Below, one piece after another: positions 15,480 through 24,881 of a stretch of DNA of 64,000 nucleotides. Under the pieces are notes generated by a model. It was not told where the DNA came from. It searched no databases and saw only the letters and a program-made list of their open reading frames with translations. Within the stretch, counting starts at the first letter, position 1, and every line of letters starts with the position of its first letter. The translations under genes were made by a program, and so were the position numbers. Source of the stretch: Labilibacter marinus (GTDB lineage Bacteria > Bacteroidota > Bacteroidia > Bacteroidales > Marinilabiliaceae); the NCBI RefSeq assembly GCF_001659685.2, contig NZ_LXYE02000049.1, positions 1-64,000 of the forward strand, read 5' to 3'.

Positions 15480-17285
15480 ATGAAGACAGGAAATGAGTTT
15501 ACCGCAGTAAAAATGATGAATGGTAACGAAGCCGTTGCCAGAGGAGCGTTTGAAGCAGGTGTGAAAGTTGCTGCCGGATTTCCGGGTACTCCTTCCACGG
15601 AGGTAATGGATTATACGCAACATAAATATCCAGAAATCTATTGTGAATGGTCGACTAACGAGAAAGTGGGTTTAGAAGTAGCTATTGGCGCTTCATTCGC
15701 TGGTTATCGGAGTCTGGCCATAATGAAAACGGTGGGTTTACACGTAGCTGCTGATGCTTTAGGAGGTGCTGCAGGTAGTCAGATAAATGGTGGATTGGTA
15801 TTGGTTGTAGGTGATGATGTGGGTCGTATTGCAGGTGATGATTATAACGATGTTCGCCATTATGGGAATATGTTTAATATTCCGGTATTGGAGCCAAGTG
15901 ACAGTCAGGAGGCCAAAGATCTTATGGTTAAGGCATTCGAAATTAGCGAAGAATATAGTACTCCAGTTATCTTAAAAATTACATCTGTAATATGTAAAAC
16001 AACTAGTAAAGTTGAATATGACGAAGACTATACTTATCAAGTCAAATGCAGAGAAATATATCCAGTAAGTTTCAGTAAGGTTATAATGACAACCATTATG
16101 ACTAAAGCTAAAGGTTCTGAACATCCAAAGTTGACCAAATGCTTTAATGACTTTACGGCTAATATGAAGCGCTTAGCTCAGAATAGCAATGACTTTGATA
16201 TGAATAGGCTAGAGCTTAACGATAAAAAGATTGGTGTTATAACTGCAGGTACGCCATACTACTACGTTAAGGAAGTATTACCTGAAGCTTCGGTTTTAAA
16301 ACTGGGATTGGTTATGCCACTTCCAGAAAAGATGATTAAAGAGTTGGCCGAACATGTAGATGAACTCTATGTAATTGAAGATGGCCATGATCTTCTGGAA
16401 AAGAACATCAAGGATTTAGGAGTTTCAGTAATTGGAAAAGAACTATTTCCTAAGTTTCCTGATATGATGCGTTTTACACCAGATGTTATTGAGGAAAAAC
16501 TTGTTCCTAATGCACCTAAAAGAACGCCGATAGAAGGAGTTCCTTTCAGACTTCCGGTAAGTTGTGCGGGTTGTTCTCACCTTTTTATTTCGCAAATTTT
16601 AAGAAAACATAAAATAAAGGCTGCTGCCGATGTTACCTGTGGTTTAATCGGTTGTTTTCCTCATATGGAGTCCTATTCTTTACAAAAATGTATGGGTTCC
16701 AGTATTGCCTTGGCTCATGGATACAACATAGCTAAGGATCACAAGGAAAACTTTGTGGCTATGATTGGCGATGGTGGTTTTTGGGCAACAGGAATCAATG
16801 GATTGATGAACCTGATATTCAATGACAGTAAATCAACCGTAATTATTGTTGATAACAGCTGTCTTGCTATGACGGGGGGACAGAATGTAGCCTCTAGTGA
16901 GTTTGGGTTTAATTACAAACCTGAAAACAAACTGGATATTGCTACGGTATGCGAAGCCATTGGTGTTAAAGATATTGTTACTGTTGATGCTTACGAGTTT
17001 GATGATTTAGAGAAATCCATCCTTAATGCGGTAAGTGCAGAAACCAATTCTGTAGTCATTGTTAAAAAACCATGTGTTACAAAATTCAAACTTCCTAAAG
17101 AAACACCAAGTTACATTGACCAAGACAAATGTGTTAAATGCAGAAAGTGTATAGATGTTGGATGTTTAGCTATTGAGAGTAAAAAAGCAGAGGATGGATC
17201 GGTTGAGATAGTTATTAACCAAGATATATGTACGGGCTGTAGGCTATGTTCTACTGCATGTAAGTTTGAAGCTATAAAATCATAA
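15480..17285 (+). CDS. iorA: Indolepyruvate ferredoxin oxidoreductase, alpha subunit
   Basis: The 601-residue large subunit of the arylpyruvate:ferredoxin oxidoreductase, which converts indolepyruvate or phenylpyruvate plus CoA to the arylacetyl-CoA, CO2 and reduced ferredoxin. The N-terminal pyrimidine-binding domain carries FPGTPSTEVMDY near 34-46. The C-terminal thiamine diphosphate domain has IGDGGFWATGINGLMN near 430. Two ferredoxin-type clusters close the protein: Cys551, 554, 557, 562 and Cys584, 587, 590, 594. Cytoplasmic, oxygen-sensitive, active as a dimer of IorA-IorB. It is 2 nt from iorB and heads an operon that continues with two unusual genes. In anaerobic Bacteroidota it may run in reverse for aromatic amino acid synthesis or forward in fermentation of aromatic amino acids. 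Confidence 0.93.
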   Translation: MKTGNEFTAVKMMNGNEAVARGAFEAGVKVAAGFPGTPSTEVMDYTQHKYPEIYCEWSTNEKVGLEVAIGASFAGYRSLAIMKTVGLHVAADALGGAAGSQINGGLVLVVGDDVGRIAGDDYNDVRHYGNMFNIPVLEPSDSQEAKDLMVKAFEISEEYSTPVILKITSVICKTTSKVEYDEDYTYQVKCREIYPVSFSKVIMTTIMTKAKGSEHPKLTKCFNDFTANMKRLAQNSNDFDMNRLELNDKKIGVITAGTPYYYVKEVLPEASVLKLGLVMPLPEKMIKELAEHVDELYVIEDGHDLLEKNIKDLGVSVIGKELFPKFPDMMRFTPDVIEEKLVPNAPKRTPIEGVPFRLPVSCAGCSHLFISQILRKHKIKAAADVTCGLIGCFPHMESYSLQKCMGSSIALAHGYNIAKDHKENFVAMIGDGGFWATGINGLMNLIFNDSKSTVIIVDNSCLAMTGGQNVASSEFGFNYKPENKLDIATVCEAIGVKDIVTVDAYEFDDLEKSILNAVSAETNSVVIVKKPCVTKFKLPKETPSYIDQDKCVKCRKCIDVGCLAIESKKAEDGSVEIVINQDICTGCRLCSTACKFEAIKS

Positions 17286-17287
17286 AA

Positions 17288-17899
17288 ATGCAGGACACAG
17301 GAAAAAATATTATAATTGCTGGAGTAGGAGGACAAGGTATTCTGCTTTTCAGTAACCTCTTAAGTAAGTTTTATATGAAACTTGGGTACGAGTTAAAAAT
17401 ATCTGATGTGATTGGCCTAGGTCAGCGTGGCGGGGGTGTTGAAAGTCATTTTAGGTATTCAGATAAACCTGTGCTGTCGCCGTTTATTAAAGCGGGAGAT
17501 GTGGATTACGTCATATCTTTTGAGCAAACGGAAACGCTTAGACATTTGCATGGCTTAAAAGAAGATGGCGTGGTTTTTTCAAGTACTTATGAATTAACTT
17601 CTACCAGTGTAAACACCAGACTTCAAAAAGATTTGCCTGAGTCTAAAACAGAGATGATAAAACGCTCAGAGAACGAAACATTTATTGTAGATCCTGAAGT
17701 ACATAAAAGTCCTGATTTTAATATCAACAAAATGATGAATGTTGTTATGCTTGGTTATTACGCTGAGTTCAGGGGCTATTCTCATGAAGAGATGATTCAA
17801 ATTGTAAGAGAAAGTGTTCCTGAAAAGTTTGTTGAAGGAAATATAATAGCATACAAAAAAGGAACAGAGATTGCTAACGCTGAACTTGCATCCAGATAG
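17288..17899 (+). CDS. iorB: Indolepyruvate ferredoxin oxidoreductase, beta subunit
   Basis: The 203-residue gamma-type (2-oxoacid:acceptor oxidoreductase, catalytic domain III) subunit that pairs with IorA. It has the family signature IIIAGVGGQGILLFSNLL near residues 8-25, then DVIGLGQRGGGVESHFRYS near 42-60 and a strand-rich core. It provides part of the CoA- and 2-oxoacid-binding site. Its ATG follows the iorA stop after 2 nt, in the order iorA-iorB seen in most genomes. Length is normal for the family. 33 nt separate it from the duplicated-domain protein, so all are likely one transcript. Confidence 0.92.
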   Translation: MQDTGKNIIIAGVGGQGILLFSNLLSKFYMKLGYELKISDVIGLGQRGGGVESHFRYSDKPVLSPFIKAGDVDYVISFEQTETLRHLHGLKEDGVVFSSTYELTSTSVNTRLQKDLPESKTEMIKRSENETFIVDPEVHKSPDFNINKMMNVVMLGYYAEFRGYSHEEMIQIVRESVPEKFVEGNIIAYKKGTEIANAELASR

Positions 17900-17932
17900 T
17901 CATCAATCAATAATAGTTAAGTTGTAAGAGAA

Positions 17933-18787
17933 ATGATCATGGAATTACCTAAAGGTGTTGTATTACTGGATAGTTTAGGTGATTTACAAGCTAACAATAC
18001 AAATCCAATTCTGGTCTGCGGATCTCATTGCGGAGGTAATAGGGATTTGGCCAAGCACGTAAATAACTGCCATGTAAAAGTGGTTTTTTTGAACAATGCG
18101 GGAGTAGGAAAAAATCAAGCAGGAATCAGAGGTCTTACCCATTATGAGGCTGAGGATATTCTGGCTTGCTCTGTTAGTCACAATAGTGCTGAGATCGGCA
18201 TTTCTCGTGATACCTGGCAAAGTGGAATCATCAGTCACGCTACACCTCAAGCTAAAGCTGCAGGAATTAAAATCGGTGATTCTGTAAAAGAGGCCGTTAT
18301 CAAAATAGCCCAAATTGTTGAGCTCATTCCATCTACACAAAACGATAGGAGAATAGATTCTTATTCAGAGAGCGAAGCAAAGGATAACAAGGCAGACTTA
18401 AAAAAACAGACTCAAACTCAAATAGACGGAATAGATGTTACAGTTACAGATAGCATCACTTTTTTAAATGAGAGTAATGCTGATGATATTGTTGTGTGTG
18501 GATCACATGGCGGTTTAAGTGCAGGACATTATGCCCAGAAGCGTAAGGTTAAAGCTGTATTTTTTAATGATGCAGGAATCGGTAAAAATAGTGCAGGTAT
18601 AAAAAGCCTTGAATCATTAACCGATGCAGGAATCCTAGCATGTACTGTTGACTGCATGAGTGCAGAGATTTTTAATGGGCAAGATGTACTTACTAATGGC
18701 ATAATTTCTGTTTGTAATCAAATAGCTAAAGACAGAAACATCAAAGAAAAAATGACGGTGATAGAAGCAGTTAAATTGATACTCTAA
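17933..18787 (+). CDS. Uncharacterised protein made of two copies of one domain
   Basis: A 284-residue cytoplasmic protein with two homologous halves (about 8-125 and 168-284) joined by a polar linker. Paired motifs are LVCGSHCGG at 28-35 with VVCGSHGGL at 187-195; LNNAGVGKNQAGI at 53-65 with FNDAGIGKNSAGI at 211-223; ACSVSHNSAEIG with ACTVDCMSAEIF; and SGIISH with NGIISV. The glycine-rich GSH-x-G loop and the N-x-AG-x-GK-N loop look like ligand or phosphate sites, but I do not recognise a named family or fold. The first half has an extra Cys in its loop, and the second ends its motif in Val rather than His, so the halves may have diverged in role. Between iorB and the MEKHLA gene it may act on or sense an arylacetyl compound. 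Function is unknown. Confidence 0.6.
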   Translation: MIMELPKGVVLLDSLGDLQANNTNPILVCGSHCGGNRDLAKHVNNCHVKVVFLNNAGVGKNQAGIRGLTHYEAEDILACSVSHNSAEIGISRDTWQSGIISHATPQAKAAGIKIGDSVKEAVIKIAQIVELIPSTQNDRRIDSYSESEAKDNKADLKKQTQTQIDGIDVTVTDSITFLNESNADDIVVCGSHGGLSAGHYAQKRKVKAVFFNDAGIGKNSAGIKSLESLTDAGILACTVDCMSAEIFNGQDVLTNGIISVCNQIAKDRNIKEKMTVIEAVKLIL

Positions 18788-18789
18788 TA

Positions 18790-19266
18790 ATGAACAAGAC
18801 TGGTTTATCGAATAGTGAAAATAGTTACCTAAAAGAATATATTCATCTAATCACCAGTAGCCTGAAAAAGTTGGCTAATATTGAGATAGTTGACTTTTCA
18901 TTGAGCATAGAAGAACAAGCCAAACAAGTTTTCAATTCCGATTACGTACTCTTAGCTCATAATGGTTCAAACGATCCCACATTTAACTACGCAAATCAAA
19001 AAGCACTTAGTCTCTTTGAAATGACTTGGGATGAGTTTACCAATATGCCATCTAAGTATTCTGCAGAAAGTGATGAGAGAGCTACAAGAGAACAATTTTT
19101 AGCTGAGGTTGCCGAGAAAGGATTTTCAAAAAACTATTCTGGTATTAGAATATCTAAAACAGGTAAAAGATTTGAAATAAGGAATGTAATCCTTTGGAAT
19201 GTATATGATTCAGAGGGAAATAGAATTGGTCAAGCAGCTATGTTCGATAAATATGAATATTTGTAA
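18790..19266 (+). CDS. MEKHLA-domain (PAS-like) protein
   Basis: A 158-residue protein that is almost entirely a MEKHLA domain, a PAS-related small-molecule sensor fold known from plant HD-ZIP III factors and scattered bacteria. Diagnostic stretches are LLAHNGSNDPTFNYANQKAL (about residues 55-74), SLFEMTWDEFTNMPSKYSAE (75-94), the RISKTGKRFEIRNVILWNVYD segment (about 123-143) and GQAAMFDKYEYL at the C-terminus. It has no DNA-binding or kinase part, so any signal must pass to a partner protein. It begins 2 nt after the duplicated-domain gene and is the last gene of the ior operon. A ligand such as an aromatic acid or flavin is possible but not shown. Confidence 0.8.
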   Translation: MNKTGLSNSENSYLKEYIHLITSSLKKLANIEIVDFSLSIEEQAKQVFNSDYVLLAHNGSNDPTFNYANQKALSLFEMTWDEFTNMPSKYSAESDERATREQFLAEVAEKGFSKNYSGIRISKTGKRFEIRNVILWNVYDSEGNRIGQAAMFDKYEYL

Positions 19267-19366
19267 ACTCGCTTACATTATCGAGAAATGACTTGCTAAT
19301 ATACCATGTTGCTTTTGAGGTTTTATTGGTTTAAACAAAAGAATAAAATTAGCCTAAAGGATAAAA

Positions 19367-20386
19367 ATGAATAATTACCTTTGGCCAGCATTTAATAACC
19401 GATATCACGGTTATAAGCCTCAAATACTTAAGCAATATATGCCTACCAACAAATACATTTATTCTTTTACCTACGACCTTACGGAAGGTGATTTATGCAA
19501 ACTCGAATCGAAGTATATCTTTAATGAGGAAGAAAAGGATAAACTACTTTTATCAACTATAAAGGTAGAACCATCTAGTAGTGCCTTTATAAAAAGTCGC
19601 TTGGATGTTATGGAGGCTTCGGAGGATTATGCTGAACTGATTGTTAAAATCAAAAATGAAAATATACATATTGAAGGTTTTAAAGTAGAATATGTGGTGT
19701 TACATGGCGATACTACAGAATATCCTGTGCGATTAACAAAACTTAAAGACATTGGTTTCAGCATTGAAGGTACGCCCGATTATTATAAACCTACCGTAAC
19801 CTATGGTTTATGTTACTTGGCGGGAGTTTGGTATTTTGGCATTTTAAATAAGGACGAATTCGATTGGCTTAAGCACAAAGAAAAACCTTGTTCTTATAGT
19901 AACTCCATCAATATAAATATAGCTAAGGCATTGATCAATATTGCTGCAGAAAGGGATAAAGAGAGAACTTTGTTGGATGCCTGTTGCGGGGTAGGTACCA
20001 TCATGTTAGAAGCTTGTTTTGCTGGAGTAGATATTGAAGGTTGCGATATTAATGCAAAAATATGTAGGCATGTACGTAAGAATTTAGCTCATTTTAATTA
20101 TTCCGCTGAGGTTTATAATTCTGATATCAAAGATATCAGTAAAAATTACGATGCGGCTATAATTGATTTACCTTACAATCATTTTAGCTATGCCCATGAT
20201 GATAGTATTGCTCATATTATTGAATCTACGGCTCATATTAGCAAGCGTTTGGTAATAGTTTCAATAGTAGATATTGAAGAACAAATAAGCCATGCTGGGT
20301 TGACCTTACTGGATAGTTGTAGTATCAAAAAAAGCGGCAAGGCAAAGTTTACCCGTAAAATATGGGTTTGCGAGAAGCATGTTTAA
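19367..20386 (+). CDS. TRM11-family SAM-dependent RNA methyltransferase
   Basis: A 339-residue methyltransferase of the UPF0020/TRM11 group. The N-terminal half (1-180) is likely a THUMP-like or substrate-binding region. The catalytic half has SAM motif I LLDACCGVGTIMLEA near residues 202-216, the acidic residue GCDIN near 226, and motif IV IDLPYN near 264-269, the (D/N)-x-PY signature of enzymes that methylate the exocyclic amine of guanine. The likely substrate is a guanosine in tRNA or rRNA. It lies 100 bp after the MEKHLA gene and faces the efflux operon, so it is probably an independent gene. Exact position of modification cannot be given. Confidence 0.75.
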   Translation: MNNYLWPAFNNRYHGYKPQILKQYMPTNKYIYSFTYDLTEGDLCKLESKYIFNEEEKDKLLLSTIKVEPSSSAFIKSRLDVMEASEDYAELIVKIKNENIHIEGFKVEYVVLHGDTTEYPVRLTKLKDIGFSIEGTPDYYKPTVTYGLCYLAGVWYFGILNKDEFDWLKHKEKPCSYSNSININIAKALINIAAERDKERTLLDACCGVGTIMLEACFAGVDIEGCDINAKICRHVRKNLAHFNYSAEVYNSDIKDISKNYDAAIIDLPYNHFSYAHDDSIAHIIESTAHISKRLVIVSIVDIEEQISHAGLTLLDSCSIKKSGKAKFTRKIWVCEKHV

Positions 20387-20459
20387 TTAATACTTTGTTT
20401 GAGTATACAGTACCATAAGCCTTTTAAAATATTTTCTCTTGCAGAAGATGAAAGGTAAT

Positions 20460-21662
20460 TTACAATTCCACTTTTAATAACTCAATGTAGGCTAATTTAT
20501 AAGAACGTTCTCTTTCTTGTAATTCATCCTCAATTTGATGATATGCCTCTAGTTGATTAAAATATTCCAACACAGAAATATATCCCTCTTCTAAAGATGA
20601 TGAGAGCTGACTTTCTATTTCTTCTTCACGAAAGCTATTCTTTAATAACTGCAGGATTTGTTTATTCTCGACTATTTCCTGATAAAGCTTTTCAAAATGC
20701 AGTTCTGCCAAAATACGTTTGTCTGCTTCGTAACTCTGTGCAAATGCTTTATTAGCTTTGGCTTGTTTTACAGTGTTTTTATTTTCCCATAAAGGAATAG
20801 ACATACCTAACGCTACTCCATTCATAGCTATTGATTGGTTCTCATCTCTTCGGTAACCTATAGAGAACTTAGGCCAAGATTGTGCTTTTGCCAAGCCTAT
20901 ATTTTTATCGCTGATCAGATACATAAATATGGCTTCATTTACACCTGTATTTTGCTCTACCCATTTAGATTTTAATGATGCTTTATTTAAAGAATCATCT
21001 TTAAATACCATATTTTTTGAAGAGATAAGCTGCATAACTCCTTCTTGTTTATCAACATCTCCAATGTAATAGGCTAATTCTTTTTTCGCATTAATGAGCT
21101 CTGTATGGTATTTATTGACTTTGCTTTGCAGAATGCTAGCTTCCATGTTAGCCTTAGTTAATTCTATACCAGAAATATCTCCAAGTTTAAACTTTTCTTG
21201 CATATGCATTTTAATGTTTGATATACGAGAAGATCTTTCTTGATGTATGTTAAACATGTTTTTACAGTAAGTAAAATATACCAGCTTACTATAGGCCTTA
21301 CATACTACATCACGCTTAAAAAAACGTAATGAGGTTTCAAGTTGATCTTGTTCTAATTTTGAGATGTGACGTTTATTGGAGTATACAGTAGGAAAGTCTA
21401 GCTCTTGGGTAATTTCAATTTCTTGATTAAAACTATCTCCGTTATTGGTTCTGCTGATTCTGGCTTCGGGATTTTGCGGGTTTAAGTTTACTCTTGCTAC
21501 TAGTTTATCAGCTTCAATTTTCTCTTTATAAGCATTAAGGGTAGAGCTGTTGTTCTCGACTAAATCTATAAAGTCCTGATTAAAGGGTAATTCTTGAGCT
21601 TGACTATACATGTAATTTACACCGAGTATAAATATGGTTGTTATTTTTACTATATATCGCAT
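20460..21662 (-). CDS. TolC-family outer membrane factor of metal efflux system
   Basis: A 400-residue outer-membrane efflux protein with a signal peptide (residues 1-22, cleavage near YSQA). Two long coiled-coil halves carry TolC/OEP repeats: LEARISRT-like start near 65, LGDISGIELTKANMEASILQ near 180 and EEGYISVLEYFNQLEAYHQI near 358. Each half gives the helical tunnel and beta-barrel strands. It is the last gene of the operon, 62 nt after the RND pump, and should form the outer channel of the tripartite system. Slightly shorter than E. coli TolC/CusC, as usual for CzcC-type proteins. It has no lipoprotein cysteine. Confidence 0.85.
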   Translation of the reverse strand: MRYIVKITTIFILGVNYMYSQAQELPFNQDFIDLVENNSSTLNAYKEKIEADKLVARVNLNPQNPEARISRTNNGDSFNQEIEITQELDFPTVYSNKRHISKLEQDQLETSLRFFKRDVVCKAYSKLVYFTYCKNMFNIHQERSSRISNIKMHMQEKFKLGDISGIELTKANMEASILQSKVNKYHTELINAKKELAYYIGDVDKQEGVMQLISSKNMVFKDDSLNKASLKSKWVEQNTGVNEAIFMYLISDKNIGLAKAQSWPKFSIGYRRDENQSIAMNGVALGMSIPLWENKNTVKQAKANKAFAQSYEADKRILAELHFEKLYQEIVENKQILQLLKNSFREEEIESQLSSSLEEGYISVLEYFNQLEAYHQIEDELQERERSYKLAYIELLKVEL

Positions 21663-21724
21663 ATTTTATGTTTTATATTAAGGTATAATGAATCTTATAG
21701 GGTTACTTTGGCGTGGATAGTAGA

Positions 21725-24700
21725 TTATCTATCCATTCGTTTTTCTCGTATCATAAATATGATAGGTAGTACAAATAAGTTAAGCAGGGTAGAACTTAGT
21801 AAACCTCCTAAAATTACAATAGCCATTGGACTTTGAATTTCGTTTCCTGCAGCATCAGAGGCTAAAGCCATAGGGATTAAAGCTAAAGCAGCGGTTAATG
21901 CTGTCATTAAAATTGGTATTAATCTATCACTGGAACCTTTTATAATTATATCATAATAATCAAGACCTTTTTCCTTTAAAGTATTATATCTAGAAACTAA
22001 TAAAATACCATTCCGAGTGGCTATACCAAACAAGGTAATAAACCCTATGATGGCTGGAATGTTAAGTTCTCCAAAAGTCATCCAAATAGCCATAACACCA
22101 CCTATTAATGCCAAGGGAAGATTCAATAATATAATGGCTGTTGTTGTAGTGTTTCTAAACTCCTGATACAAGAGCAAAAAAATAATAAGTAAGGCAAATA
22201 TGGAGGCTATCCAAAGTGTTCTGGAAGCTTTTTCTTCACTTTTAAACTGACCTCCATATTCAATAAAGTATCCGTCAGGTATATTTACTTTAGATGCAAT
22301 TTTACTTTGAATGTCTAATACCACGCTGTGCACATCTCGCTCAGCTACATTGGCAGATACCACCAACTTGCGCCTAACATTTTCGCGGTTAATTACATTT
22401 GGACCAGATGATGATTTTACCTCTGCGACATAACGTAAAGGAACAGATTTTCCTGAAGCAGTAAATATCCGTGCATTTTTTATCTGCTCCATATTGTTTC
22501 TAAAAGATTTCTTAAAACGAACTTGCAAATCAAACATTCGTTCCTTTTCAAATACCGATGCAACAATATTTCCACCAAAGCCAGTTTCAATAAAGTTATT
22601 AAACTCGTTCATACTTATGCCATAACTATTTAAATTATGCTCTTTAGGTATGATTTTAATTTGAGAAACATTTACCTGCTGCTCGACGGCTATATCAACA
22701 GCTCCTTCTACGTCTGAAATAGATTTTTTTATTTCTTCTCCTAAAACATGTAGTTTCTCCACCTCAGGGCCGAAAAGTTTAATGGCAATAACTGCTCTTG
22801 TGCCTGACATCATATGGTTGATACGATGAGTAAGGGGCTGTCCTAATTCATAAACGATGCCAGGAATTGTATTTAACCTACTTCGTACTTCATTTAAAAA
22901 TGTCTCTTTATTCTTGTCACCTAACTGGTATGGCATATCAAACTCCATAGTATTTAAACCTGCTGAATGTTCTGCTAACTCAGCTCTTCCTAATCGCCCT
23001 TCAACGCTTCCTATTTCCTGAATAGACATGAGTACCCGTTCTACTTCGCGCATGGTTCTTTTGGCCTCAGGATATGATATGTCAGGCAAAGTTGTGACTA
23101 CAATAGTAAAACTACCTTCATTAAACTCTGGTAGGAAACTACGTCCAAATTGACCTAGTATTATCATAGAAACCAGGAAAATGAATGCCACAGATATTAA
23201 AATGACCTTTTTAAGATGCATGGCCTTTTCTAAAATTGTACGATAGAACTGTATTAGCTTTCTTTCTACAAAACTTCCATTGGCATGTTTCTTTAGTAAG
23301 CGTTTATTGGTTAATAGATACACCTCTAAAACATTAGTTAATGTCATGGCAACCACTAAAGAAGCAAAGAGAGAAATTACGTAGGTAAATCCCAAAGGCT
23401 TAAGCATTCTGCCTTCCATTCCGCTTAGAAAAAACAAAGGAATAAAAGCTGCCATAATGATGAGGGTGGCATTTACAATGGATGAACGAATTTCTAAAGA
23501 AGCATTGTATATCACTTTTATCTGACTTTGTTGCTCCTTTTCAGGTTTTTGGGCATTCTCTCTCAGTCGTTTATATACATTTTCTAAATCAACAATGGCA
23601 TCATCAACCAAAGAACCAATTGCTATGGCCATACCTCCTAATACCATGGTGTTAATGCCTAGTCCCATTAGTTTTAAGGTAATTACAGTAATTAGTAAGG
23701 AAACGGGAATAGAAATAAGAGAAATAATGGTTACCCTAAAATTCATTAAAAATATGAAGAGTATAATAGCCACAAAAATACCTCCTTCGAATAAAGCATC
23801 ACCCACATTGCCTACAGCACTTTTTATAAAACTAGCTTGTTTAAATATATCGCGATGAATAGTTATATGACTTGGTAAATTTGCTTGAATATCGTCTAGT
23901 GTAGCATCAATTTTCTCTGTTAAATCAAGGGTATTCGTTTTAGGTTGTTTGGTTACTAACATTACAACAGCATCAAGGGTTTCGTAACTAGCGCCTCCAA
24001 TGGTAGGAGCCGAAGCAATAGTTACCTCAGCTACATGATTGAGGCAGATAGGTTTACCGTTGGTTGTTTTGACTATTCTATTGCCTAATTTCTTCACATC
24101 GGATGTGCGTGCCATACCTCGAATAACATATCTGTTCCCATGTGCTTCAATAAAACTTCCAGATACATTCTTGTTTCCTTCGCTTAATATTTCAAGTAAT
24201 TCACCAATACCAACATCGTAATACGCCATTTTATGTGGATCAATATTGACCTGGTACTGCTTTTTTTCTTCACTATAGGTACTTACTTGAGCTACTCCTT
24301 CTATTGCTAGTAGTCTGTTTCGTATATTCCAGTCTGCTAATGAGCGTAATTCCATATTCGAAATAGAATCGGAGCTTAATGCTAAAATATAAATTTCACC
24401 CATGATAGATGATTGTGGCATTAAAGTAGGTTTACTAACACCATTGGGCATTCGGTCTGATACCATTTGCAGTTTCTCGCTTACAATTTGTCGGGCATTA
24501 TATATATCCATATCCCAATCAAATTCTACCCAAACTAGAGAAAAGCCTTGAGCGGATGATGAACGTACTCTTCTTATTCCTGTAGAACCATTAACCATGG
24601 TTTCTATCGGAAACGAAATTAAACGTTCTACCTCTTCGGGTGCCATACCTCGCGCTTCCGTCATAACAACTACAGTTGGTGCGGTTAAATCAGGAAATAC

Positions 24701-24811
24701 ATCTGTATCCATGTTGGCGGCAGTATACACACCTCCTATAGAGACGAGGATGGCTAAAACCAATATGAATAACTTATTATTTAAAGAAAACTTGATTATA
24801 TTTTTTACCAT
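21725..24811 (-). CDS. Heavy-metal efflux RND pump (CusA/CzcA family)
   Basis: A 1028-residue inner-membrane proton antiporter of the HME-RND family with 12 membrane helices and two large periplasmic loops. The N-terminus MVKNIIKFSLNNKLF and DVFPDLTAPTVVVMTEA are typical. The fourth transmembrane helix reads GSLVDDAIVDLENVYKRL, placing Asp and Glu residues in the proton relay. Pairs of Met are visible in the porter domain but I cannot assign copper/silver versus zinc/cobalt/cadmium from sequence alone. Full length, no frameshift. It pumps periplasmic or cytoplasmic metal through the adaptor at 24882 and the TolC protein at 20460. The histidine-rich first gene of the operon argues for a divalent or monovalent soft-metal substrate. 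Confidence 0.9.
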   Translation of the reverse strand: MVKNIIKFSLNNKLFILVLAILVSIGGVYTAANMDTDVFPDLTAPTVVVMTEARGMAPEEVERLISFPIETMVNGSTGIRRVRSSSAQGFSLVWVEFDWDMDIYNARQIVSEKLQMVSDRMPNGVSKPTLMPQSSIMGEIYILALSSDSISNMELRSLADWNIRNRLLAIEGVAQVSTYSEEKKQYQVNIDPHKMAYYDVGIGELLEILSEGNKNVSGSFIEAHGNRYVIRGMARTSDVKKLGNRIVKTTNGKPICLNHVAEVTIASAPTIGGASYETLDAVVMLVTKQPKTNTLDLTEKIDATLDDIQANLPSHITIHRDIFKQASFIKSAVGNVGDALFEGGIFVAIILFIFLMNFRVTIISLISIPVSLLITVITLKLMGLGINTMVLGGMAIAIGSLVDDAIVDLENVYKRLRENAQKPEKEQQSQIKVIYNASLEIRSSIVNATLIIMAAFIPLFFLSGMEGRMLKPLGFTYVISLFASLVVAMTLTNVLEVYLLTNKRLLKKHANGSFVERKLIQFYRTILEKAMHLKKVILISVAFIFLVSMIILGQFGRSFLPEFNEGSFTIVVTTLPDISYPEAKRTMREVERVLMSIQEIGSVEGRLGRAELAEHSAGLNTMEFDMPYQLGDKNKETFLNEVRSRLNTIPGIVYELGQPLTHRINHMMSGTRAVIAIKLFGPEVEKLHVLGEEIKKSISDVEGAVDIAVEQQVNVSQIKIIPKEHNLNSYGISMNEFNNFIETGFGGNIVASVFEKERMFDLQVRFKKSFRNNMEQIKNARIFTASGKSVPLRYVAEVKSSSGPNVINRENVRRKLVVSANVAERDVHSVVLDIQSKIASKVNIPDGYFIEYGGQFKSEEKASRTLWIASIFALLIIFLLLYQEFRNTTTTAIILLNLPLALIGGVMAIWMTFGELNIPAIIGFITLFGIATRNGILLVSRYNTLKEKGLDYYDIIIKGSSDRLIPILMTALTAALALIPMALASDAAGNEIQSPMAIVILGGLLSSTLLNLFVLPIIFMIREKRMDR

Positions 24812-24881
24812 GACTTTGTCTTAATAAATCTGCGAAGGCTATATAGGGCAATAACCTTCATACCAAAAAGTGCTTATTAAT

